In this document: piece by piece, positions 1-5,902 of the stretch
How the letters are laid out: each line of letters begins with the position of its first letter
Numbering within the stretch: the first letter of the stretch is position 1
Assembly (NCBI GenBank): GCA_002398485.1
Contig: DGYV01000033.1
Location: forward strand, 1 to 5,963
DNA length: 5,963 bases
Origin: Peptococcaceae bacterium UBA4997
GTDB lineage: Bacteria; Bacillota; Dehalobacteriia; UBA4068; UBA4997
Direction of reading: 5' to 3'
Notes under the pieces: generated by a model
What the model was told of the DNA's origin: nothing
The model's input: only the letters and a program-made list of their open reading frames with translations
Database searches by the model: none
Program-made: the position numbers and the translations under genes

Positions 1-1182
1 AGAAAGCCCTTTCGTTATGAATATGAAATCATTACAGGTACCGGGCAAATAAGGCAGGTGTTTGAGCTGGGCCAGGGTGTGTATGATGAAAACGGTAAGG
101 TAGAGGCGCTGGAGGGAATAATTATAGATATAACCATGCAAAAACAGCGTGAAACGCAAATCAAATTTCTTAATGAGCATGACTTTTTAACAGGTTTGTA
201 TAACCGCCGCTTCTGGGAGCAGGAAAAAGCTCGCTTAGATAATGAAGAATGCCTGCCCCTTTCAATAATCGTTGGAGACATTAACGGGGTAAAGCTGGTC
301 AACGACGCCTTTGGTTATGCCGAAGGAGACGACATGATAAAGGAAGCCGCCAAAATTATGCAAAGCTGCTGCCGCGAAGGGGATATCTTGGCCAGAATGG
401 GCGGTGATGAATTTGCTGTTTTATTACCGCGAACTGATAAGGAAACAGCCTATGTAATATTATGCCAAATCAAACAGGAATGTAATAAGTACAACAAAAA
501 GGCATTCAATAAAGTTTACAGCCTTAATATATCGCTTGGTTATGCAACCAGGGAAAATATTAGCCAAACCATGCTCAGCATTGAAAAAGAGGCGGAAGAT
601 TTCATGTATACGCGCAAGCTTTTGAACCGCAAAAGCTCACATAGTTCTATTTTGGCTTCAATTATGGCAACCATGTATGCCAAGAGCCAGGAAACAGAGG
701 AACATGCCAAAAGGCTTGCCGTTATGTCTAAAATCATCGGTAAAAGGCTTGGGCTTTCCCAAAGGGAATTGGACGAGCTGAAGCTTTTTGCTATGCTGCA
801 TGATATAGGGAAAATAGGCATTGATGACAGGATACTAAACAAACAGGACAGGCTTAATGATGAAGAAAAGGAAGATATGAAGAAGCACCCTGAAATAGGC
901 TATAGGATAGCCATGGCTTCCCTTGAGCTTGAAGCCATAGCAGAATATATACTTTCCCACCATGAAAGGTGGGACGGCAAAGGTTATCCACGGGGGCTTA
1001 AGAATAAAGAAATACCCCTGCTTTCACGCATACTGTCTGTTGTGGATGCTTATGATGCTATGACAGAGGATAGGATATACCGAAAAGCCTTAAGCAAGCA
1101 AGCTGCCATAAAGGAAATAAAAAATAATGCCGGTACTCAGTTTGATCCGCAAATAGTAAATATATTTATAGAAATCATATGA
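1..1182 (+). CDS. Partial PAS-GGDEF-HD-GYP cyclic-di-GMP turnover protein (5' end outside the window)
   Basis: The reading frame is open from base 1, so the gene starts upstream; 393 residues plus the TGA stop are visible (residues numbered here from base 1). Residues 1-45 look like the last strands of a PAS domain, ending in a GIIIDIT segment. A GGDEF domain spans about 58-210: HDFLTGLYNRR at 60-70, GDINGVKLVND, and an intact GGDEF at 134-138. An RxxD inhibitory site (R125-D128) sits exactly five residues before the motif. An HD-GYP domain follows (about 222-393): H235, HD at 267-268, H296, HH at 320-321, GYP at 328-330 and D349, which together match the metal-ligand pattern of the family. 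From family knowledge, GGDEF makes c-di-GMP from two GTP and HD-GYP hydrolyses it; both look catalytically complete. The visible part has no membrane helix. The next gene encodes a related protein and starts 43 bases after the stop, so an operon is likely. The GTG at base 58 lies inside the PAS domain and is not a credible start. Confidence 0.93.
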   Translation, partial: RKPFRYEYEIITGTGQIRQVFELGQGVYDENGKVEALEGIIIDITMQKQRETQIKFLNEHDFLTGLYNRRFWEQEKARLDNEECLPLSIIVGDINGVKLVNDAFGYAEGDDMIKEAAKIMQSCCREGDILARMGGDEFAVLLPRTDKETAYVILCQIKQECNKYNKKAFNKVYSLNISLGYATRENISQTMLSIEKEAEDFMYTRKLLNRKSSHSSILASIMATMYAKSQETEEHAKRLAVMSKIIGKRLGLSQRELDELKLFAMLHDIGKIGIDDRILNKQDRLNDEEKEDMKKHPEIGYRIAMASLELEAIAEYILSHHERWDGKGYPRGLKNKEIPLLSRILSVVDAYDAMTEDRIYRKALSKQAAIKEIKNNAGTQFDPQIVNIFIEII

Positions 1183-1212
1183 TTTCTATTTATGGTTTGC
1201 GAAGAAGCATTG

Positions 1213-1218
1213 AAGGAG
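1213..1218 (+). promoter_or_regulatory. Ribosome binding site AAGGAG that decides the start of the second GGDEF/HD-GYP gene
   Basis: AAGGAG lies 7 bases before the ATG at 1226 but only 1 base before the in-frame ATG at 1220. Normal Shine-Dalgarno spacing therefore selects 1226. That start also gives a clean signal sequence beginning Met-Arg-Lys rather than Met-Cys-Met-Arg-Lys. Confidence 0.85.
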
Positions 1219-1225
1219 AATGTGT

Positions 1226-4075
1226 ATGAGAAAACTTTTAATTTTAGTGTTGTTTGTTTTAGCTTTTGCGGCAAGCACTATATTTCCTATCAATACCGCT
1301 TTAGCTGAAGTAACGCCTGACTTTTCCAAACGGCTGGGTGAGCATGAAGCAATAATGTTTTTGCTTGAACCGCAAACCGGTGAAATTTTGTATGCCAATG
1401 GTGCGGCTGTAGAATTTTACGGCTTTGAGAAGGCAGAGCTTGAAGCCATGAAAATAACTCAAATCAATACACTTAGTCCTGAAGAAATTGCCAAGGAAAT
1501 GCGGGAAGCGGCGGAGAAAAAACGTAATTATTTTGTTTTCGAGCACAGGCTTGCCAATGGCGAAATCCGCACAGTGGAAAGTTTTCCCTACCCTGTGGTT
1601 TATCAAAATAAAACAGCCCTTTTTACGGTAGTACATGATGTTACGGAAAAAGGCTTATTGGAAAAAAAAGATAAAAATTTGGTCAATGCCATATTGATTG
1701 GCGGAGGCGTGTTGATAATAGTTTTAGTTCTGTTGCTTTTATTGATTTTACGAAACCGCCGCAAGCTCAAAGAAAGGCATGAGGAAATAGAAAACTTAAA
1801 TACTTTGCGTAAAACTTTTATCGATGCTGATGAAAGCTTGACATATCTTAAAGATGAAAATTTAAAATATCTCTTTGTAAATAAAGCACTTGAAGATTTT
1901 TACGGTGTATCTGCCGAGCAAATATTAGGGCATGAGGATTATGATTTCAATAATAAAGACCTTGCGGAAAAAATCAAGCAATCAGATTCGGAAGTATTAA
2001 AGCAAGGCAGGCTTTTGGTGGATGGGATAGCATGGAATAACAGATACTACAAAACTACCAAATTCCCTGTTAAACTTGTGAACGGGAAATTTGGTGTTGG
2101 CGCATACATAGATGATGTAACAGAAGAACACAATCTTGACAAAAAACGTAAAAAAGTATTGTTCAGAAACAGGCTTTTGGTGGATGTTTTGAACCGAACT
2201 TTCCAAAGTGAGGAGGAACAATTGGATTATATACTCAACCATTCACTCAAGCTTACGGAAAGTAAGTTTGGCTATATTTATTTGTATGATGAGGATAAGC
2301 AGGAATTCACGCTCAATTCCTGGTCCGGTGAGGTAATGAAGGCATGTACTGTAAGGGATAAGCGGATCAATTATGAATTGGCAAAAACGGGTATATGGGG
2401 TGAAGTGGTTCGGCAAAGGAAGCCTATTATAGTAAATGACTTTGCTGCTTTCCATTCTCTAAAAAAGGGTTACCCCGAAGGCCATGTATTGCTAAGCAAA
2501 TATATGTCCATTCCAGTAATAATAGATGGTAAAATAGTTGCCGCAGTTGGTTTAGCCAATAAAGAACAGGATTATGATAATACGGATGTATATGAAACAA
2601 CTGTTTTGATGGCAGGTGTATGGAATGCCGTTAAAAGAAGGGAAGCCCTGGAAAGTTTATGCTATGAACGCAATAAATATCGTCAAACCCTAATTTCCAT
2701 TGGAGATGGCGTAATGGTTGTAGATGACAGGGGCAATATTGAAATTTTGAATAATGTTGCCGAAAGGCTTACGGGCTGGAGCTTAGAGGAAGCCCACGGC
2801 TTGCCTTACAAAGAAGTTTTTGTGCTTTCGCATGAAGATCCCGAATGTACTATAAATGACCCAATTGAGGATGTTTTCAGAACCGATACAGTGCAGGAGC
2901 TGGGCAACCATGCCCTGCTTACTTCAAGGGACGGCAGTAACTATCATTTGGAAGACAGTGCGGCTCCCATTAAGGATAGTTCTGGCACTACAATGGGTGT
3001 TGTCTTGGTTTTCAGGGATGTAACGGATAAAAAAGAGCAAAGAAAAAGAATAGAATATTTAAGCTTCCATGATTCCTTAACAGGCCTTTACAACAGAAGG
3101 TTTTTTGAGGATCAAATGCTGCGTTTGAATAATGAAAACAGCTTGCCCATTTCCATTATTATGGGAGACGTGAACGGCTTAAAGCTTACCAATGATGTAT
3201 TCGGCCATAACTATGGAGATATGCTTTTGGAAAGGCTGGCGGAGGTAATGCAAAAAGTTTGTCGCAAGCAGGATGTGATAGCCCGCTGGGGCGGTGACGA
3301 ATTTGTGATACTGCTGCCTAAAACAGGCCGTAAGGAAACGGAAAGGATCATGGCCAAAATCAAAACCGAATTTGCCAAAGAGCATATCAAGGCGCTTGAG
3401 GGCAGTGTTTCCATGGGATGTGATACCAAAGAGGAGCCAAATACCGAAATCATGCAGATACTGGCAACCGCTGAAGAAAGGATGTATGCCGCAAAATCAC
3501 TTGAACGCTATGCAATAAAAAGCAATGTTATCAAGGCTATCCTTAATAAATTGCATGAGAACAGCGAAAGAGAAAAAAATCATTCCGCAAGGGTAAGCGA
3601 ATTGGCGCAAGCTTTGGGCAAAGCTTTGGATTTATCGGAGACTGAGATATATAAGCTCAAGGAAGCGGGCTTAATGCACGATATTGGTAAAATAGTTTTG
3701 GAACCCAAACTCTTGAACGGTAATCAGCCTTTAAGCAAATCGGAAAGAAACGAAGTAAAAAGGCACTCTATTGTAGGGTATAGAATACTTAATTCCTTTG
3801 ATGACACCATAGATCTGGCGGAAGTTGTATTGGCTCACCATGAAAGGTGGGATGGTACGGGTTATCCCAAAGGCTTGAAAGGAGAAGAGATACCTGAACT
3901 GGCCAGGATCATTACCCTTGCTGAAAGCTATGACCGCATGACGGATGCTTCAAATAACGCCAAGGCCAAAAGTAAGGCAGAAGCTATTTGTGCCATCAGG
4001 GAAAATGCCGGCAAACAGTTTGACCCGCAAATGGCTCAGCTTTTTATCAAAATGCTGGAAGCGGAAAACAGTTAA
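1226..4075 (+). CDS. Membrane sensor with signal sequence, PAS-TM-PAS-GAF-PAS, GGDEF and HD-GYP domains (c-di-GMP turnover)
   Basis: 949 residues from ATG 1226. Residues 1-27 form a signal sequence with a possible AxA cleavage site (A25-L26-A27). A PAS-like domain (about 39-141, ending VVHDVTE) lies before a single membrane helix (155-175) followed by RNRRK, so this sensor domain should be outside the cytoplasm. Cytoplasmic parts follow: PAS (about 198-300), GAF (about 313-475), PAS (about 485-600), GGDEF (about 612-758), HD-GYP (about 775-949). The GGDEF motif is intact at 689-693, with an RxxD inhibitory site at 680-683 five residues before it. HD-GYP residues: H786, HD at 818-819, H847, HH at 871-872, GYP at 879-881. 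The position matching the last metal-binding Asp is Glu (E900), and HP is HS at 847-848. Likely role: adjusting c-di-GMP in response to an external signal and cytoplasmic ligands or redox state. The ligands are unknown. Net direction (synthesis or breakdown) cannot be read from sequence. Probably co-transcribed with the preceding gene. Confidence 0.94.
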   Translation: MRKLLILVLFVLAFAASTIFPINTALAEVTPDFSKRLGEHEAIMFLLEPQTGEILYANGAAVEFYGFEKAELEAMKITQINTLSPEEIAKEMREAAEKKRNYFVFEHRLANGEIRTVESFPYPVVYQNKTALFTVVHDVTEKGLLEKKDKNLVNAILIGGGVLIIVLVLLLLLILRNRRKLKERHEEIENLNTLRKTFIDADESLTYLKDENLKYLFVNKALEDFYGVSAEQILGHEDYDFNNKDLAEKIKQSDSEVLKQGRLLVDGIAWNNRYYKTTKFPVKLVNGKFGVGAYIDDVTEEHNLDKKRKKVLFRNRLLVDVLNRTFQSEEEQLDYILNHSLKLTESKFGYIYLYDEDKQEFTLNSWSGEVMKACTVRDKRINYELAKTGIWGEVVRQRKPIIVNDFAAFHSLKKGYPEGHVLLSKYMSIPVIIDGKIVAAVGLANKEQDYDNTDVYETTVLMAGVWNAVKRREALESLCYERNKYRQTLISIGDGVMVVDDRGNIEILNNVAERLTGWSLEEAHGLPYKEVFVLSHEDPECTINDPIEDVFRTDTVQELGNHALLTSRDGSNYHLEDSAAPIKDSSGTTMGVVLVFRDVTDKKEQRKRIEYLSFHDSLTGLYNRRFFEDQMLRLNNENSLPISIIMGDVNGLKLTNDVFGHNYGDMLLERLAEVMQKVCRKQDVIARWGGDEFVILLPKTGRKETERIMAKIKTEFAKEHIKALEGSVSMGCDTKEEPNTEIMQILATAEERMYAAKSLERYAIKSNVIKAILNKLHENSEREKNHSARVSELAQALGKALDLSETEIYKLKEAGLMHDIGKIVLEPKLLNGNQPLSKSERNEVKRHSIVGYRILNSFDDTIDLAEVVLAHHERWDGTGYPKGLKGEEIPELARIITLAESYDRMTDASNNAKAKSKAEAICAIRENAGKQFDPQMAQLFIKMLEAENS

Positions 4076-4127
4076 ATTCATAAAAGACGTTTTAGGCATA
4101 CCGGCAGTATCTTATTTTTACTTATTA

Positions 4128-4165
4128 AAAAGCCAAATGATCCTTTAGGGGAGCTTTTGGCTTTT
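4128..4165 (+). terminator. Intrinsic-terminator-like hairpin after the c-di-GMP genes
   Basis: AAAAGCCAAA (4128-4137) pairs perfectly with TTTGGCTTTT (4156-4165). An inner TCC (4141-4143) can pair with GGA (4150-4152). The stem ends in a run of four T on the plus strand and is preceded by A-rich sequence, so it could also work on the other strand. It lies 52 bases after the stop of the long sensor gene and before the next promoter, where a terminator is expected. The U-tract is short, so efficiency is uncertain. Confidence 0.65.
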
Positions 4166-4188
4166 ACCTGTTAAACAGTAATATTTGC

Positions 4189-4215
4189 TTAATTTTAAAG
4201 GTTTGAGGCCGATAT
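4189..4215 (+). promoter_or_regulatory. Candidate sigma-D (FliA/sigma-28) promoter
   Basis: GCCGATAT at 4208-4215 is an exact match to the -10 element of sigma-D promoters as I know it (TAAA, 15 bases, GCCGATAT). With 15-base spacing the -35 is TTAA at 4189-4192, three of four matches. Transcription would begin near 4221-4224, followed by an AGGGGTG ribosome binding site at 4241-4247 and ATG at 4256. The site lies just after the upstream terminator hairpin. Both geometry and placement support it; it has not been tested here. Confidence 0.7.
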
Positions 4216-4255
4216 TTAAAATACGGTAATAAATCATAAAAGGGGTGAAAAGTGT

Positions 4256-4861
4256 ATGATAAGTGAAGTAAAGGCAAACCAACCGCTTAAGCTAATACAA
4301 AATATCAAGGCCAAACAGCAAATCCAAAGCGCTAAAGGCGCAGAGGTGCAAAACGGTAAAACCGATAGCATTGAAATAAGTAAGGCGGGCTCCGATGCGA
4401 CGCCTGTTTCCAAAAGCACCGTTTATGAAAATGTTAAAAACGGTAAGGTGGATCATTCTTATATGGAAAAAATCAAGGCGGAAACGGAACAGGCAAACCA
4501 AAATCTGCGCAGTTTGGTGGAAAAGCTGCTTCTGAAACAGGGGAAAATTTCAGGTGTTAAAGCTGCCGAAAGTGAAACCTTTGCACTTGCGGACGCTGAT
4601 AGTGTTGCTAAGGCTCGGGAAGCCATTTCCGAAGATGGTGAATTCGGCGTTAAAGCGGTAAGCGAAAGGATATTCAATTTTGCGGTTGCTCTTTCAGGCG
4701 GCGATACCTCTAAGCTTGAGGAATTAAAGGCTTCTATCGATAAAGGCTTTGCCGAGGCCGAAAAAGCTTTTGGTGGTGCCCTGCCCAATATTTGCAATCA
4801 AACCTATGATGCTATAATGACTAAGCTGGATAACTGGGCAAAGGCTGAAAGCCAAGCTTAG
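4256..4861 (+). CDS. Soluble 201-residue protein, DUF5610-like C-terminus, likely motility-regulon member
   Basis: The start ATG is preceded 8 bases upstream by AGGGGTG (4241-4247); the stop is TAG. There is no signal peptide or membrane helix, and the protein is rich in Lys, Ala and Glu. The N-terminal 60 residues look disordered and contain DSIEISKAG (37-45), which resembles the short segment near the N-terminus of FlgM-type proteins. Residues 65-95 are probably helical. The C-terminal region (about 122-197) has GEFGVKAVSERIFNFA, then SGGD, KGFAEAEKAFGGALPNIC and TYDAIMTKLDNWA. I associate this pattern with DUF5610 proteins, some of which carry the misleading label 'hydrogenase-4 component G'. 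That match is from memory and needs a profile search. The candidate sigma-D promoter directly upstream suggests expression with late flagellar genes. Biochemical function is unknown. The gene stands alone between a terminator and a convergent gene. Confidence 0.85.
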   Translation: MISEVKANQPLKLIQNIKAKQQIQSAKGAEVQNGKTDSIEISKAGSDATPVSKSTVYENVKNGKVDHSYMEKIKAETEQANQNLRSLVEKLLLKQGKISGVKAAESETFALADADSVAKAREAISEDGEFGVKAVSERIFNFAVALSGGDTSKLEELKASIDKGFAEAEKAFGGALPNICNQTYDAIMTKLDNWAKAESQA

Positions 4862-4880
4862 GCGGGGGAACTTAAGGTTG

Positions 4881-4896
4881 TTAAAAATATTTTTAA
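4881..4896. repeat. Perfect 16-base AT-only palindrome
   Basis: TTAAAAATATTTTTAA reads the same on both strands. It lies 20 bases after the stop of the DUF5610-like gene. It could melt easily or form a weak hairpin at a transcript end. With AT-only content in an AT-rich spacer it may be chance. Confidence 0.4.
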
Positions 4897-4917
4897 ATGA
4901 GCTGTTTTAAACTAAGG

Positions 4918-5055
4918 AAAAGCGGTTGTGCTTGAAGAACCATCCAATACGATGTTTGTTATTCCCTGCTTTAGCAAAGGATATCTTAAGATTCGCTAAC
5001 GCTGTTAAGAATTGCTTCCGTAAAGGGGACGTATCGTTTAAGCACAACTGCTTTT
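4918..5055. repeat. 138-base structured element with 16-bp terminal inverted repeats (ncRNA, 3' UTR structure or MITE-like)
   Basis: The left arm AAAAGCGGTTGTGCTT (4918-4933) pairs with the right arm AAGCACAACTGCTTTT (5040-5055) at all 16 positions, counting one G-U. The helix can extend three more pairs (4934-4936 with 5037-5039). Further nested pairings occur in order inside: ATACG (4947-4951) with CGTAT (5030-5034), TCCC (4963-4966) with GGGA (5026-5029), and TCTTAA (4984-4989) with TTAAGA (5005-5010). A small local hairpin TGC-TTTA-GCA is at 4967-4976. I see no target-site duplication and no second copy in the window. The right end overlaps the stop codon of the convergent minus-strand gene by two bases. 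On the plus strand an intrinsic terminator begins 8 bases later, which favours a transcribed structure. I do not recognise it as a known riboswitch or RNA family. Confidence 0.65.
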
Positions 5056-5902
5056 ATTTTGTCCTGTTTTTAACAGGTTTTTTAATTTTAAAAAATTTTT
5101 CAAACCAATAGGCTATAATGGCAAACATTAAAGTAATGGCAAAATATCCAGACATTATCTCAATGGTATTTAACAGGCTGGGTTCATAGCCTTTTCCTTT
5201 GCCTTGCCCCTTATGCAGACCTTTGCCTGTACTATCCCCCTTCCCGTTCCCTTTGCCTGATTCACCACTTATTTCCTTTGCCTTTTCTGTACCGCCTTGG
5301 TTTGCGGATTGTTCAAAAGTTGGGCCGCTTGGAGCGGATATGTAGGAAACAGTAAAAGGGGCTAGCAAAAATTTTGTAAAATTGCTGTTTATTGTGCTGT
5401 AGCCTCCGAAAAACAAAATAGCTGTAATGCACAAGGCAGTTAAGGGTTTTTGCAGAATTTTGGGGATGCGGATAACTTTTTTGAAGATATTTTTAATGAA
5501 GCCCCAGTGCAGGCCCAGGTGGATACCAACCAAAATCAAGGCCAAGGCGGAAGCAAATAGGTGCGCGACTCTCCAAATGATATTATCGGAAGAAATACTG
5601 GTCAAAATAGTTTCAGAAATAAAAATGCCGCTTACAGCCACAAAAGTTAGGGAAAGCAATAAAAGCAGGTCTATGCTATATTGTAACCGTGCTTTTACAG
5701 TGAGTTTTTTAGTGAAGATTTTTTGGCTTATCTTAACTATCCATTTGAAATTCAAGCCTTTGTGTATCAAAAAAAGGCCGCAAAGAACAAGGCCGCCTAT
5801 TTCATGGAAAGTAAGGTTGATGACATTTTTTTTATACATTAATACCAATAAAAGCGTCATGATGATATCCAAAATGATTTTGATGAATTTTTTAGTTTTC
5901 AT
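5054..5902 (-). CDS. DUF4405 / cytochrome-b-like membrane protein with Gly/Lys-rich loop
   Basis: 282 residues. The ATG at 5902-5900 is preceded by AAGGGAG (5916-5910) with a 7-base gap. Six membrane helices are likely at about 7-22, 32-50, 76-96, 108-132, 154-171 and 244-266. Histidines H33 and H47 in helix 2, and H114 and H128 in helix 4, each form a His-x13-His pair, the spacing used to hold two b haems across a membrane in cytochrome b and ferric-reductase-type proteins; H132 is an extra. The FHEIGG...IHKGLNFKWI segment is what I know from DUF4405 proteins. Positive charges put the N-terminus and the 53-74 and 137-152 loops inside, so the loop at 172-243 should be outside. That loop carries an unusual Gly/Lys stretch (about 203-238, many GKG units). 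Likely role: transmembrane electron transfer, with partner unknown. It is convergent with the c-di-GMP side, and no functional link to it is shown. Confidence 0.85.
   Translation of the reverse strand: MKTKKFIKIILDIIMTLLLVLMYKKNVINLTFHEIGGLVLCGLFLIHKGLNFKWIVKISQKIFTKKLTVKARLQYSIDLLLLLSLTFVAVSGIFISETILTSISSDNIIWRVAHLFASALALILVGIHLGLHWGFIKNIFKKVIRIPKILQKPLTALCITAILFFGGYSTINSNFTKFLLAPFTVSYISAPSGPTFEQSANQGGTEKAKEISGESGKGNGKGDSTGKGLHKGQGKGKGYEPSLLNTIEIMSGYFAITLMFAIIAYWFEKFFKIKKPVKNRTK
5063..5083 (+). terminator. Plus-strand intrinsic terminator inside the convergent gene's 3' end
   Basis: CCTGTT (5063-5068), loop TTT, AACAGG (5072-5077), then six T (5078-5083): a compact stem followed directly by a U-tract on the plus strand. 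It would end transcripts of the DUF5610-like gene or of the structured element just upstream. It lies within the last ten codons of the minus-strand membrane-protein gene, so the two convergent transcripts would overlap here. Confidence 0.75.
5196..5283. repeat. Four copies of the 9-mer CCTTTGCCT within the Gly/Lys loop coding region
   Basis: Copies are at 5196-5204, 5220-5228, 5250-5258 and 5275-5283. On the coding (minus) strand the first three are in frame and give Gly-Lys-Gly; the fourth is in another frame and contributes to Lys-Ala-Lys-Glu. The mixed framing suggests nucleotide-level repetition as well as amino-acid bias, although the Gly/Lys composition alone could explain most of it. 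Confidence 0.5.

Noticed and set aside
58..60. GTG as the start of the first GGDEF/HD-GYP gene
   Set aside because: The frame is open to base 1 and the upstream codons continue PAS-like sequence, so the gene is truncated by the window edge rather than starting here.
2880..2892. CCGATA sequences inside coding regions as further sigma-D sites
   Set aside because: They match only part of the -10, lie inside genes and have no suitable -35 or downstream gene start.
4081..4094. Small hairpin TAAAA-GACG-TTTTA after the long sensor gene
   Set aside because: Its five pairs are all A-T; the hairpin at 4128-4165 is a far better terminator candidate.
4862..5053. c-di-GMP riboswitch (GEMM type) in the spacer, suggested by the c-di-GMP genes nearby
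   Set aside because: I could not find the conserved GEMM core sequences, and the element lies downstream of a gene rather than in a leader.
4918..5055. Target-site duplication flanking the inverted-repeat element
   Set aside because: The bases on the two sides (…CTAAGG and ATTTTG…) show no direct repeat, so insertion is not demonstrated.
4926..5111. Possible 61-codon plus-strand gene starting with TTG, preceded by AAGGA
   Set aside because: It has a weak start codon, crosses the inverted repeat and the terminator, and runs into the opposing gene. The sequence is better explained as a structured element.
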